A stretch of DNA of 64,000 bases from Piscinibacter sp047602365. Lineage in GTDB: Bacteria; Pseudomonadota; Gammaproteobacteria; Burkholderiales; Burkholderiaceae_C. Shown here piece after piece: positions 7,780 through 15,694 of the stretch (position 1 is its first letter; each line of letters starts with the position of its first letter). The position numbers and the translations under genes are program-made. The notes beneath the pieces were generated by a model. It worked only from the letters and a program-made list of their open reading frames with translations, ran no database searches and had not been told where the DNA came from. Location of the stretch: contig JASGHM010000001.1 of the NCBI GenBank assembly GCA_047602365.1, positions 806,001 to 870,000 on the forward strand, given 5' to 3'.

Positions 7780-8543
7780 GCGAAGCGATCGTCACGCTGG
7801 AAGCCGTCGACAAACGCTTCGCCACTGGCGTGCAGGCGCTGGCTGGCACCAGTTTGGCGGTGCAGCCCGGCGAGTTCGTGACCCTGCTCGGCCCCTCGGG
7901 CTGCGGCAAGAGCACGGTGCTGCGCCTGGCCGCCGGGCTGGACAGCGCCAGCGCCGGCCGCATCGACGCACCCGCACTGCGCGACGGCGAGGCGCGCACC
8001 GCCTTCGTGTTCCAGGAGCCGACGCTGATGCCCTGGGCCAGCGTGTTCGACAACGCCTGGCTGCCGCTGCGCCTGGCCGGCGTGGGCCGTGCCGAGGCGA
8101 GCGAGCGTGTGATGGCGGCGCTGGCATCGGTCGGCCTGGCCGACTTCGCCGCGGCGTTCCCGGCCGAACTCTCCGGCGGCATGAAGATGCGCGCCTCGAT
8201 CGCCCGTGCACTGGTGACGCGGCCGCAGCTGCTGCTGATGGACGAGCCCTTCGCAGCGCTCGACGAGATCACCCGCCAGAAGCTCAATGCCGACCTGCTC
8301 GAGGCCTGGCGCGCGCAGTCGCTGGCGGTGCTGTTCGTCACCCACAGCGTCTACGAGGCCGTCTTCCTGAGCCAGCGTGTGCTGGTGATGAGCACGCGGC
8401 CCGGGCGGGTGATCGCCGAAGTGACCATCGCCGCGCCGGCCCGGCGCGATGCGGCCTTCCGCACCTCGACGGCCTACGTGCAGGCCTGCGCGACGCTGGC
8501 GCAGGCACTCGAGGCCGCCCACGCCAGCCCGGCTGCTGCATGA
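7776..8543 (+). CDS. ABC importer ATP-binding protein (nitrate/sulfonate/taurine/HMP type)
   Basis: 255 residues. It carries Walker A (LLGPSGCGKSTVLRL), a Q-loop (FVFQEPTLMPW), the signature LSGGMKMRASIARAL, Walker B (LLLMDEPFAALDE) and the switch His (VLFVTHSVYEA). The FQEP.LMPW motif and SxxEAxFL context place it with the SsuB/TauB/ThiZ-like importers. It overlaps the DUF2855 gene by 4 bases at its start and the permease gene by 4 bases at its end. It would energise uptake of the ligand bound by the periplasmic protein two genes on. Confidence 0.95.
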   Translation: MSEAIVTLEAVDKRFATGVQALAGTSLAVQPGEFVTLLGPSGCGKSTVLRLAAGLDSASAGRIDAPALRDGEARTAFVFQEPTLMPWASVFDNAWLPLRLAGVGRAEASERVMAALASVGLADFAAAFPAELSGGMKMRASIARALVTRPQLLLMDEPFAALDEITRQKLNADLLEAWRAQSLAVLFVTHSVYEAVFLSQRVLVMSTRPGRVIAEVTIAAPARRDAAFRTSTAYVQACATLAQALEAAHASPAAA

Positions 8544-9307
8544 GTCGGCGACTGCTGCCGCTGCTCACCCTGGTCGCGCTGCTGCTCGGCTGGGAGGCGC
8601 TGGTGCGGCTGGCGCAGATTCCGCACTACACGCTGCCGGCGCCCTCGCTGGTGCTGCAGACGCTGTTCGCCAACTTCGGTTCGCTGGCCGGCAGCTGGTG
8701 GTTCACGCTGAAGATCACCTTCGGCGCGCTGGCGCTGGCCTGCGCCGGCGGCGTGCTGATCGCCTCGGTGTTCGCGCTGTCGCCCCCGCTCGAGGCCGCG
8801 CTGTTCCCGATCGCGGTGGTGCTGCAGGTCACCCCCATCGTCGCGATCGCGCCGCTGATCCTGATCTACGTCGAGAGCACGACGGCGGCGCTGCTGCTGT
8901 GCGCCTGGATCGTCGCATTCTTCCCGATCCTGTCGAACACCGTGATCGGGCTGCGCGCGGCCGATCCGAACCTGCGCGACCTCTACCGCCTGTACCGCGC
9001 CACGCCCTGGCAGCGCCTGCGCCTGCTGCTGGTGCCCAGCGCACTGCCCTACTTCGTGGCCGGGTTGAAGGTCTCGGGCGGGCTGAGCCTGATCGGCGCG
9101 GTGACCGCCGAGATGGTCGCCGGCGCGGCCGGCCGCGAGACCGGCCTGGCCTCGCGCATCCTCGAGGCCAGCTTCCGCACCGAGACGCCGAAGATGTTCG
9201 CCGCGCTGCTGCTGCTGGTGATCACCGGCGTGCTGATCTTCGGGTCGTTCGACGCGTTGTCGCGCAAGCTGCTCGGGCGGTGGCATGCTAGCGAACGACC
9301 CGACTGA
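8540..9307 (+). CDS. ABC importer permease (SsuC/ThiX-like)
   Basis: 255 residues with about six predicted membrane helices. The cytoplasmic coupling-helix region reads LRAADPNLRDLYRLYRATPWQ, the EAA-like loop of BPD-type permeases. The N-terminus (RRLLPLLTLVALLLGWEALVRL) is the first membrane helix. ATG 8540 overlaps the stop of the ATPase gene by 4 bases. The substrate-binding protein gene begins 11 bases downstream, completing a classical importer: ATPase, permease, periplasmic receptor. Confidence 0.93.
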   Translation: MSRRLLPLLTLVALLLGWEALVRLAQIPHYTLPAPSLVLQTLFANFGSLAGSWWFTLKITFGALALACAGGVLIASVFALSPPLEAALFPIAVVLQVTPIVAIAPLILIYVESTTAALLLCAWIVAFFPILSNTVIGLRAADPNLRDLYRLYRATPWQRLRLLLVPSALPYFVAGLKVSGGLSLIGAVTAEMVAGAAGRETGLASRILEASFRTETPKMFAALLLLVITGVLIFGSFDALSRKLLGRWHASERPD

Positions 9308-9318
9308 GGAGCCCCGCC

Positions 9319-10329
9319 ATGAACGCTCGCCTGCCGCTGATGATGTTCGCCGCGCTGGTCGTCACGCCCGCGCTGGCCCAGGACAAGGTGATCTTCGCCA
9401 CCAACTGGAAGGCGCAGGCCGCGCACGGCGGCTTCTACCAGGCGGTGGCCGATGGCACCTACAGGAAGTACGGCCTGGACGTGACCATCCAGCCCGGCGG
9501 GCCGCAGGTCAACAACCGGCCGCTGCTGCCGGCCGGCCGCATCGACTTCCTGATGACCGGCAACCTGCTGCACAACTTCGACAACGTGAAGAACGGCGTG
9601 CCCACCGTCGTGGTGGCGGCGATGTTCCAGAAGGATCCGCAGGCGCTGATCGCCCACCCCGGCCAGGGCTACGAGAAGTTCGAGGCCTTGAAGAACGCGC
9701 CGCTGGCGCTGATCGCCAAGGACGGCCAGTTCAGCTGGTGGCAATGGCTGAAGGTGACCCACGGCTTCAAGGACGAGGTGCTCAAGCCCTACAACTACAA
9801 CCTCGGGCCCTTCCTCGCCAACAACAAGGCGATCCAGCAGGGCTACTCGGTGGCCGAGCCGATCTACGTCGAGAACCAGGGCAAGTTCAAGCCGGTGGTG
9901 CACCTGCTGGCCGACCATGGTTTCTCCACCTACTCGACCGTGATCGAGGCGCGGCTGGACACGGTGAAGAACAAGCCCGACCTGGTGCAGCGTTTCGTCG
10001 ACGCGTCCATCCTCGGCTGGGTCAACTACCTGTACGGCAACCGCAGTGCGGCCAACGCGCTGATGATCAAGGACAACCCGGAGATGACCGAGGCCGAGCT
10101 CGAGGCCTCGACGGCGCTGATGAAGCAGCAGGGCATCGTCGACTCGGGCGAGTCGCTCGCCGGCGGCATCGGCGCGATGAGCGAAGGGCGCATCCGCGAC
10201 TTCTATGCGCAGATGGTCAAGGCCGGCCTGTACAAGGCAGGCGAGGTCGATCTGTCCAAGGTCGCCACCTTCCAGTTCGTCAACAAGAAGGTCGGCCTCG
10301 ACGTGAAGGCGAAGCTCGGCGGCAAGTGA
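9319..10329 (+). CDS. Periplasmic substrate-binding protein, NMT1/THI5-like
   Basis: 336 residues with a Sec signal peptide (cleavage near ALA-QDK). The mature start VIFATNWKAQAAHGGFYQA and the later KYGLDVTIQPGGPQVN are the hallmarks of NMT1/THI5-like receptors. These bind pyrimidines such as hydroxymethylpyrimidine, riboflavin, or other small ligands. No thiamine or FMN riboswitch is visible upstream of the cluster, and no thiamine or riboflavin genes are nearby, so the ligand is open. The DUF2855 partner points to an organic ring compound, but this is inference. Confidence 0.9.
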   Translation: MNARLPLMMFAALVVTPALAQDKVIFATNWKAQAAHGGFYQAVADGTYRKYGLDVTIQPGGPQVNNRPLLPAGRIDFLMTGNLLHNFDNVKNGVPTVVVAAMFQKDPQALIAHPGQGYEKFEALKNAPLALIAKDGQFSWWQWLKVTHGFKDEVLKPYNYNLGPFLANNKAIQQGYSVAEPIYVENQGKFKPVVHLLADHGFSTYSTVIEARLDTVKNKPDLVQRFVDASILGWVNYLYGNRSAANALMIKDNPEMTEAELEASTALMKQQGIVDSGESLAGGIGAMSEGRIRDFYAQMVKAGLYKAGEVDLSKVATFQFVNKKVGLDVKAKLGGK

Positions 10330-10335
10330 GCGCTC

Positions 10336-10362
10336 TCAAGCTGTCCCGAGGACAGCCGATAA
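10336..10362 (+). promoter_or_regulatory. Sigma-28 (FliA)-like promoter of the HDOD gene
   Basis: TCAAGCTG (10336-10343), an 11-base spacer and GCCGATAA (10355-10362) match the FliA arrangement TAAAGTTT-N11-GCCGATAA: 5 of 8 bases in the -35 and 8 of 8 in the -10. The start codon follows at 10394, giving a short leader. The perfect -10 and exact spacing make chance less likely. Confidence 0.6.
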
Positions 10363-10393
10363 CAGATCACGATCACTGAATCCGGGGTTCACC

Positions 10394-11233
10394 ATGCCGG
10401 ATGCGAACCAGTTGCTGACCCGCCCGCTGCGCGACCTCGACGCCTGGACCGAGCACTTCCGCCGTGCCGAGGTGCCGGTGCTGGCGCAGACCGCCGAAGC
10501 GATCGAGGCGATGCGCGAGAACGAGGACGCGGTCGATGCCAACGGCATCGGCGAGATGGTCTCGGCGGACCCGCTGATGACGCTGAAGGTGCTGGCCTAC
10601 GCGGCGACGCACCGGCCGGCCCGGATGATCACCGACACCGAGACCGTCACCGCCACGCTGGTGATGATGGGCATCACGCCGTTCTTCCGTGCCTTCGGCC
10701 CGCAGCCGAGCATCGAGCACCAACTGGCGACCCTGCCCGAGGCGCTGGACGGCCTGCACGAGGTGATCCGCCGCGCTCACCGCGGTGCGACCTTTGCGCT
10801 GGCCTTCGCCGTGCATCGCATGGACCCGGACGCGCCGCTGATCCACGAGGCCGCGCTGCTGCACGACTTCGCCGAGATGCTGCTGTGGTGCCATGCGCCG
10901 GCGCTGGCGCTGCAGATCCGTGCCGCGCAGCAGGCCGATGCCACGCTGCGCTCGGCCAGCATCCAGAAGCAGGTCCTGAACGTCGAGCTGCACGACCTGC
11001 AGCAGGCGTTGATGAAGGCCTGGCGGCTGCCGGAGATGCTTCGCCGCATCAGCGACGACCGCCACGCGGAGCAGGCCAACGTGCGCAACGTGCTGCTCGC
11101 CGTGCGGCTGGCGCGGCACACCGCGCAGGGCTGGGACAACGCCGCGCTGCCCGACGACGTGGCCGACATCGCCGCGCTGCTCAACCTGTCGCAGGGCGCC
11201 GCGCTGCAACTGGTGCGCAGCCTCGAGAGCTGA
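10394..11233 (+). CDS. HDOD domain protein, probable motility or signalling output protein
   Basis: 279 residues. The HDOD fold shows in VSADPLMTLKVLAYAAT, followed by VTATLVMMGITPFFRAF, and in LLHDFAEMLLWCHAPALAL, where one HD-like motif survives. HDOD proteins are HD-related domains that often lack metal catalysis and act in signalling, chemotaxis or stress responses. The FliA-like promoter directly upstream suggests co-expression with late flagellar and chemotaxis genes. It stands alone between an importer and aquaporin, so its partners are elsewhere. Confidence 0.85.
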   Translation: MPDANQLLTRPLRDLDAWTEHFRRAEVPVLAQTAEAIEAMRENEDAVDANGIGEMVSADPLMTLKVLAYAATHRPARMITDTETVTATLVMMGITPFFRAFGPQPSIEHQLATLPEALDGLHEVIRRAHRGATFALAFAVHRMDPDAPLIHEAALLHDFAEMLLWCHAPALALQIRAAQQADATLRSASIQKQVLNVELHDLQQALMKAWRLPEMLRRISDDRHAEQANVRNVLLAVRLARHTAQGWDNAALPDDVADIAALLNLSQGAALQLVRSLES

Positions 11234-11400
11234 CACGCTCCTCGCCCCTGTGGCGCTGCGGCGCCGGCGGTGTGAAGATGTCACGCGAGCGTGCCGATGC
11301 TGCTGGCGGTGAGGTGAAGCACTGGGGATAGTCGCGCTCGTCCACGAACACGAGCCGCAGCCGACAGGCGACGCGGCCGACTTCAACGAGGAGAGACTCC

Positions 11401-12084
11401 ATGAAAGCAAGCATCGCCGAGTTCTTCGGCACCTTCTGGCTGGTCCTGGGCGGCTGCGGCAGCGCCGTGCTGGCGGCGGCGTTCCCGGAAGTGGGCATCG
11501 GCCTGACCGGCGTGTCGCTGGCCTTCGGCCTGACGGTGGTGACCATGGCCTATGCGATCGGCCACATCTCGGGCTGCCACCTGAACCCGGCGGTGTCGAT
11601 CGGCCTGTGGGCCGGTGGTCGCTTCGAGGCGGGCAAGCTGCTGCCCTACATCGTCGCCCAGGTGCTCGGCGCCATCGTCGCCGGCGGCGTGCTGTACCTG
11701 ATCGCCAGCGGCAAGGCCGGCTTCGATGTGTCGGCCGGCTTCGCCTCGAACGGCTTCGGCGATCACTCGCCGGGCAAGTACTCGATGCTGGCCGCCGTGA
11801 TCACCGAGGTGGTGATGACGATGATGTTCCTGCTCGTCATCCTGGGCAGCACCGACAAACGCGCGCCGGCCGGCTTCGCGCCGCTGGCCATCGGCCTGTG
11901 CCTGACGCTGATCCACCTGATCAGCATCCCCGTCACCAACACCTCGGTCAACCCGGCGCGCAGCACAGGCGTGGCGGTGTTCGTCGGCGACTGGGCCGTC
12001 GCGCAACTGTGGGTGTTCTGGGTCGCGCCGATCGTCGGCGCGGTGCTCGGCGCGCTGGCCTACAAGGTCATCGGCGAGGACTGA
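11401..12084 (+). CDS. aqpZ: Aquaporin Z
   Basis: 227 residues, six membrane helices and two half-helices. Both Asn-Pro-Ala boxes are present: GCHLNPAVSIGLW and TSVNPARSTGVAVF. The Arg after the second NPA and the aromatic/His selectivity residues fit a water-selective AqpZ rather than a glycerol facilitator (no GlpF-type Asp insertion). It moves water across the inner membrane. GAGGAGAG lies at the expected distance from ATG 11401. The 167-base gap upstream contains an inverted repeat GCTCGT/ACGAGC near 11336-11355 of unknown role. Confidence 0.96.
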   Translation: MKASIAEFFGTFWLVLGGCGSAVLAAAFPEVGIGLTGVSLAFGLTVVTMAYAIGHISGCHLNPAVSIGLWAGGRFEAGKLLPYIVAQVLGAIVAGGVLYLIASGKAGFDVSAGFASNGFGDHSPGKYSMLAAVITEVVMTMMFLLVILGSTDKRAPAGFAPLAIGLCLTLIHLISIPVTNTSVNPARSTGVAVFVGDWAVAQLWVFWVAPIVGAVLGALAYKVIGED

Positions 12085-12123
12085 CCGCGGGCCGAGCGCC
12101 GGGCCGCTCCCAAGCCGGCCCGC

Positions 12124-12159
12124 ATCCCCTTGGGGGATCGGCCGGCGTACCCGCCGGCC
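12124..12159. terminator. Hairpins between convergent aqpZ and the Lrp gene
   Basis: ATCCCC (12124-12129) pairs with GGGGAT (12133-12138), and GGCCGGCG (12140-12147) pairs with CGCCGGCC (12152-12159). Neither is followed by a clear T-run on either strand, so these are GC-rich hairpins between two convergent gene ends rather than proven Rho-independent terminators. Confidence 0.35.
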
Positions 12160-12167
12160 GAGGGGCT

Positions 12168-12650
12168 TCATAGGGGCAGCGCGGTCGTGTTCTTGACGCG
12201 GTCGAGCACGAAGCTGGTCTTGCAGTCCTCGACGCTGGGGTGGCGCAGCAGCGTGTCCATCACGAAGCGCGAGTAGTGCGCCATGTCCTCGACGACCACG
12301 CGCAGCAGGTAGTCCATCTCGCCGGTCAGCGCGGCGCACTCGACCACCTCGGGCCAAGTCTGCACCGCGGCGCGGAACAGGTCCATCGGGTTGCGCTTGT
12401 GCACCTCGGCGTGCTTTTCGAGCCGCACGTTCAGGTAGGCGGTGAGGCCGAGGCCGACCCGCTCCGGCGCCACCAGCGCCACGTAGCTGGCGATGACGCC
12501 GGCCTCCTCCAGGCGCTTGACGCGCCGCAGCGTCGCCGAGGGCGACAGGCTGACCTGCGCAGCCAGCACGTCGTAGGTGATGCGACCGTCGGCCTGCAGC
12601 GCGCGAAGAATGCGCCGATCGATCGCATCGAGCGGAATCGCGTGTTCCAT
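12168..12650 (-). CDS. Lrp/AsnC family transcriptional regulator of hpd-phhA (likely)
   Basis: 160 residues. An N-terminal winged helix-turn-helix (LDAIDRRILRALQADGRI, then LSPSATLRRVKRLEEAGVI) is followed by an AsnC/RAM ligand-binding domain (VECAALTGEMDYLLRVVVEDM). The start at MEHAIPL was preferred to an ATG 27 bases upstream because this matches the family's N-terminus. It is divergent from hpd, with two matching inverted repeats in the shared intergenic region. It probably senses an aromatic amino acid or its keto acid and controls tyrosine/phenylalanine breakdown as well as itself. Confidence 0.93.
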   Translation of the reverse strand: MEHAIPLDAIDRRILRALQADGRITYDVLAAQVSLSPSATLRRVKRLEEAGVIASYVALVAPERVGLGLTAYLNVRLEKHAEVHKRNPMDLFRAAVQTWPEVVECAALTGEMDYLLRVVVEDMAHYSRFVMDTLLRHPSVEDCKTSFVLDRVKNTTALPL

Positions 12651-12662
12651 TCGGAGAATTTT

Positions 12663-12716
12663 GCAGGTTTCCTGCATAAAACGCCAGCGCGACGCCAGAA
12701 CTTGCAGAAATCCTGC
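12663..12716. promoter_or_regulatory. Pair of inverted-repeat operators, likely bound by the Lrp-family regulator
   Basis: GCAGGTTTCCTGC (12663-12675) and GCAGAAATCCTGC (12704-12716) are two 13-base near-palindromes with the same arms. Their centres are 41 bases apart, close to four helical turns, so both face the same side of the DNA. They lie between the divergent regulator gene and hpd. This layout fits an Lrp-type octamer wrapping DNA. Confidence 0.6.
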
Positions 12717-12786
12717 GCACTGCCGCTTCTACAGTGCGATCCAGCGTTGAGACAGATCAAACGCAACCACACAGCAGGAGCGCCGC

Positions 12787-13902
12787 ATGCAATTCACCCC
12801 CTGGGACAACCCGATGGGCACCGATGGTTTCGAGTTCATCGAGTACGCGGCGCCGGACCCGGCGGCGCTGGGCCAGCTGTTCGAGACGCTGGGCTTCCGC
12901 GCCATCGCGAAGCACCGCACGAAGAACGTGCTGCTGTACCGCCAGGGCGAGGTGAACTTCGTCGTCAACGCCGAGCCGGACTCGTTCGCACAGCGTTTCG
13001 CGCGCCTGCACGGCCCCTGCGTCTGCGCGATGGGCTTCCGCGTCAAGGATGCCAAGCAGGCCTACGAGCGTGCACTGGGCCTCGGCGCCTGGGGCTTCGA
13101 CAACAAGACCGGCCCGATGGAGCTGAACATCCCGGCCATCAAGGGCATCGGCGACAGCCTGATCTACTTCGTCGACCGCTGGCACGGCAAGGACGGCGCC
13201 CAGCCTGGCGCGATCGGCAACATCAGCATCTGGGACGTCGACTTCGTGCCGCTGGCCGGCGCGCAGGCCGCGGTGCCCGGCCATGGCCTGACCTACATCG
13301 ACCACCTGACGCACAACGTGCACCGTGGCCGCATGAAGGAATGGGCCGAGTTCTACGAGCGCCTGTTCAACTTCAAGGAAGTGCGCTACTTCGACATCGA
13401 GGGCAAGCTGACCGGCCTGAAGAGCAAGGCGATGACCAGCCCCTGCGGAAAGATCCGCATCCCGATCAACGAGAGCAGCGACGACAAGAGCCAGATCGCC
13501 GAGTACCTGGACCTGTACCACGGCGAAGGCATCCAGCACATCGCGCTGGGCACCAACGACATCTACACGACGGTCGACGGCATGAAGACCTCCGGCGTGG
13601 CCTTCCAGGACACCATCGAGACCTACTACGACCTGGTCGACAAGCGCCTGCCCAACCACGGCGAGAAGCTGGCGGAGCTGAAGCGCCTGCGCATCCTGAT
13701 CGACGGCGCCACGCACCAGGGCGCGCCGAACGAGCTGCTGCTGCAGATCTTCACGCAGACGGTGATCGGGCCGATCTTCTTCGAGCTGATCCAGCGCAAG
13801 GGCGACGAGGGTTTCGGCGAAGGCAACTTCCGCGCGCTGTTCGAGAGCATCGAGCTCGACCAGGTTCGCCGCGGCGTGCTGCAGGACAAGACGACGGCCT
13901 GA
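12787..13902 (+). CDS. hpd: 4-hydroxyphenylpyruvate dioxygenase
   Basis: 371 residues. It converts 4-hydroxyphenylpyruvate to homogentisate, the second step of tyrosine degradation. The iron ligands are visible: His in TYIDHLTHNVHRGRMKEWA, His in GIQHIALGTNDIY and Glu in GPIFFELIQRKGDEGFGEGN. The C-terminal helix that gates the active site (GNFRALFESIELDQVRRGVL) is intact. It is followed after 11 bases by phhA, so phenylalanine is routed through tyrosine and its transaminated product to homogentisate. Homogentisate dioxygenase is not in this window. Confidence 0.97.
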   Translation: MQFTPWDNPMGTDGFEFIEYAAPDPAALGQLFETLGFRAIAKHRTKNVLLYRQGEVNFVVNAEPDSFAQRFARLHGPCVCAMGFRVKDAKQAYERALGLGAWGFDNKTGPMELNIPAIKGIGDSLIYFVDRWHGKDGAQPGAIGNISIWDVDFVPLAGAQAAVPGHGLTYIDHLTHNVHRGRMKEWAEFYERLFNFKEVRYFDIEGKLTGLKSKAMTSPCGKIRIPINESSDDKSQIAEYLDLYHGEGIQHIALGTNDIYTTVDGMKTSGVAFQDTIETYYDLVDKRLPNHGEKLAELKRLRILIDGATHQGAPNELLLQIFTQTVIGPIFFELIQRKGDEGFGEGNFRALFESIELDQVRRGVLQDKTTA

Positions 13903-13913
13903 AGGAGCGAGCG

Positions 13914-14813
13914 ATGAATGCGCAGCCGGACTTCCACTCGGGCATCAACCAGGGCGTTGCGCCGGTCACCTACGGCCAGGGCGATCGCCCGCCGCGCGGC
14001 GACTATGCGCAGGCGAAGGCCGACTACACCTGCGACCAGCAGTGGGAGCGCTACAGCGCGGCCGACCATGACTTGTACCGGCGGCTCTACGAGCGCCAGG
14101 CGGCACAGCTGCCGGGGCTGGCCTGCGAGGAGTTCATCGCCGCGGTGAAGCACCTCGGCGCGCCGGAGCGCATCCCGCGCTTCGAGCAGCTAAGCGAGAC
14201 GCTGCATCGTGCGACCGGCTGGCAAGTCGTCGCGGTGCCGGGCCTGATCCCCGAGGAAGCGTTCTTCGCGCTGCTCGCCGAACGCCGCTTCCCGGTCACC
14301 GGCTGGATCCGCAAGCCGGAGGAGTTCGACTACGTGGTCGAGCCCGACGTCTTCCACGACCTGTTCGGTCATGTGCCGCTGCTGTTCAACCCGATGTTCG
14401 CCGACTACATGCAGGCCTATGGCGCCGGCGGCCTGAAGGCAAGCCGGCTGGAGGCCTGCGAGTACCTGGCGCGGCTGTACTGGTACACGGTGGAGTTCGG
14501 CCTGATCGACACGCCGGCGGGCCTGCGCGCCTACGGCGCCGGCATCCTGTCCTCGGCCGGCGAGCTGCGCCACAGCGTCACCAGCCCGGCGCCGCGGCGC
14601 CTGCCCTTCGAGCTCGAGCGCATCATGCGCACGCGCTACAAGATCGACGACTACCAGGCCAGCTACTTCGTGATCGACAGCTTCGCGCAGCTGTTCGAGG
14701 CCACCGCACCGGACTTCGCGCCGATCTACCGGCGCGTCGCCGGCGCACCGGAGTTCGAAGCCGATTCCACGGGCGACAGTCGGGCCCAGACCGCATCGAA
14801 CACCGCCGGCTGA
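13914..14813 (+). CDS. phhA: Phenylalanine 4-monooxygenase (phenylalanine hydroxylase)
   Basis: 299 residues, the single-domain bacterial form. It hydroxylates phenylalanine to tyrosine using tetrahydropterin and Fe(II). The 2-His-1-Glu iron site is clear: VEPDVFHDLFGHVPLLF supplies both histidines and YWYTVEFGL the glutamate. GAAGGAGCGAGCG precedes ATG 13914. The C-terminal tail (about the last 25 residues) is low in complexity and overlaps the convergent hydrolase gene by 88 bases, an unusually long overlap for two real genes. Confidence 0.97.
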   Translation: MNAQPDFHSGINQGVAPVTYGQGDRPPRGDYAQAKADYTCDQQWERYSAADHDLYRRLYERQAAQLPGLACEEFIAAVKHLGAPERIPRFEQLSETLHRATGWQVVAVPGLIPEEAFFALLAERRFPVTGWIRKPEEFDYVVEPDVFHDLFGHVPLLFNPMFADYMQAYGAGGLKASRLEACEYLARLYWYTVEFGLIDTPAGLRAYGAGILSSAGELRHSVTSPAPRRLPFELERIMRTRYKIDDYQASYFVIDSFAQLFEATAPDFAPIYRRVAGAPEFEADSTGDSRAQTASNTAG

Positions 14814-15676
14814 TCGGCCAGGTGCACGTGGGCGCTGCCGCTGACGTGGCGGTTGTCGGCCCCGGGCAGCGTCGCGGTCGACGGCGGGAACACGATGTTG
14901 TCGCAGTGGCTGTAGAAGCAGGTGAAGCGCGCATAGGGTGAGTCGCCGCCACGCGCGGCCTCGGTGGCACGCAGCGCGGCCAGCCAGTCGTTGGACTGGC
15001 GCATCTGCAGGCCGTTGGGCGTGACGCCGAAGCGTGCCAGCCAGGTGCCGTGGTGCGGCGAGCCGATGGTCACGACATGCTCGACGGCATCGCTGCCGGT
15101 CTGCCGCGACAGCCAGACGCGCGTCGCCAGGCCGCCCATGCTGTGCGCGACGATCAGCGGTGCGCGCCCGGTCGCCTCGTGCATGCGGCGCACCGCTGCG
15201 TCGACGATGGGCACGTAGTCGTCGATGCGGCCGAACACCGGCTCCAGGTTCACCGCGACGAAGGGGATGCCGGCGGCACGCAGGCGCGCCATCCAGGTGT
15301 TCCAGAAGCCGCGGTTGCAGACGAAGCCGTGCACGAACACGACGCCGAGGCGGCCGCGATGACTGGCGTCGAGGAAGTCCGGCTCGGCCTGCGAGCGGAA
15401 CGGCTGGCGCCAGCAGAACACACGCGGCGCGGAGACCACTTCGCCCCACCAGGCACGCAGCAGTTGCGCCGGCGTGGCACGCGGCGCCGGGTCGTCGCCG
15501 TGCACGCGCGAGAGCATCGCGAACTCCAGCGCGAGGAACAGCGCATAGCCGAACAGCACCAGCAGCGCGCCGACCAAGGCCCAGCCCCACTGGCCCTGGC
15601 GGCCGAACCAGCCGGCCCACAGCGCGGCCAGCGCGATCAGTGACAGGGTGGTGAACTGTTGCAGCCGGGCCAGCAT
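14726..15676 (-). CDS. Lipase/esterase-like alpha/beta hydrolase with N-terminal membrane segment
   Basis: 316 residues. Two hydrophobic helices open the protein (about residues 8-48), so the catalytic part is membrane-anchored. The hydrolase core has an oxyanion-type motif VVFVHGFVCNRGFWNTWM, nucleophile elbow IVAHSMGGLATRVWL, a likely acid in FYSHCDNIVFPPSTA and catalytic His in SAHVHLADQPAVF. It resembles EstA/triacylglycerol lipases (PGAP1-like). A TAGCAT element 7 bases before the ATG and no ribosome site suggest a leaderless message. Its 3' end overlaps phhA by 88 bases on the opposite strand. Confidence 0.88.
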   Translation of the reverse strand: MLARLQQFTTLSLIALAALWAGWFGRQGQWGWALVGALLVLFGYALFLALEFAMLSRVHGDDPAPRATPAQLLRAWWGEVVSAPRVFCWRQPFRSQAEPDFLDASHRGRLGVVFVHGFVCNRGFWNTWMARLRAAGIPFVAVNLEPVFGRIDDYVPIVDAAVRRMHEATGRAPLIVAHSMGGLATRVWLSRQTGSDAVEHVVTIGSPHHGTWLARFGVTPNGLQMRQSNDWLAALRATEAARGGDSPYARFTCFYSHCDNIVFPPSTATLPGADNRHVSGSAHVHLADQPAVFDAVWARLSPVESASNSGAPATRR

Positions 15677-15694
15677 GCGATCGATGCTAGCGCC

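Noticed and set aside
12240..14813. An 857-codon plus-strand open frame
   Set aside because: Only the last 299 codons (phhA) are real; the rest is antisense to the Lrp gene and out of frame in hpd.
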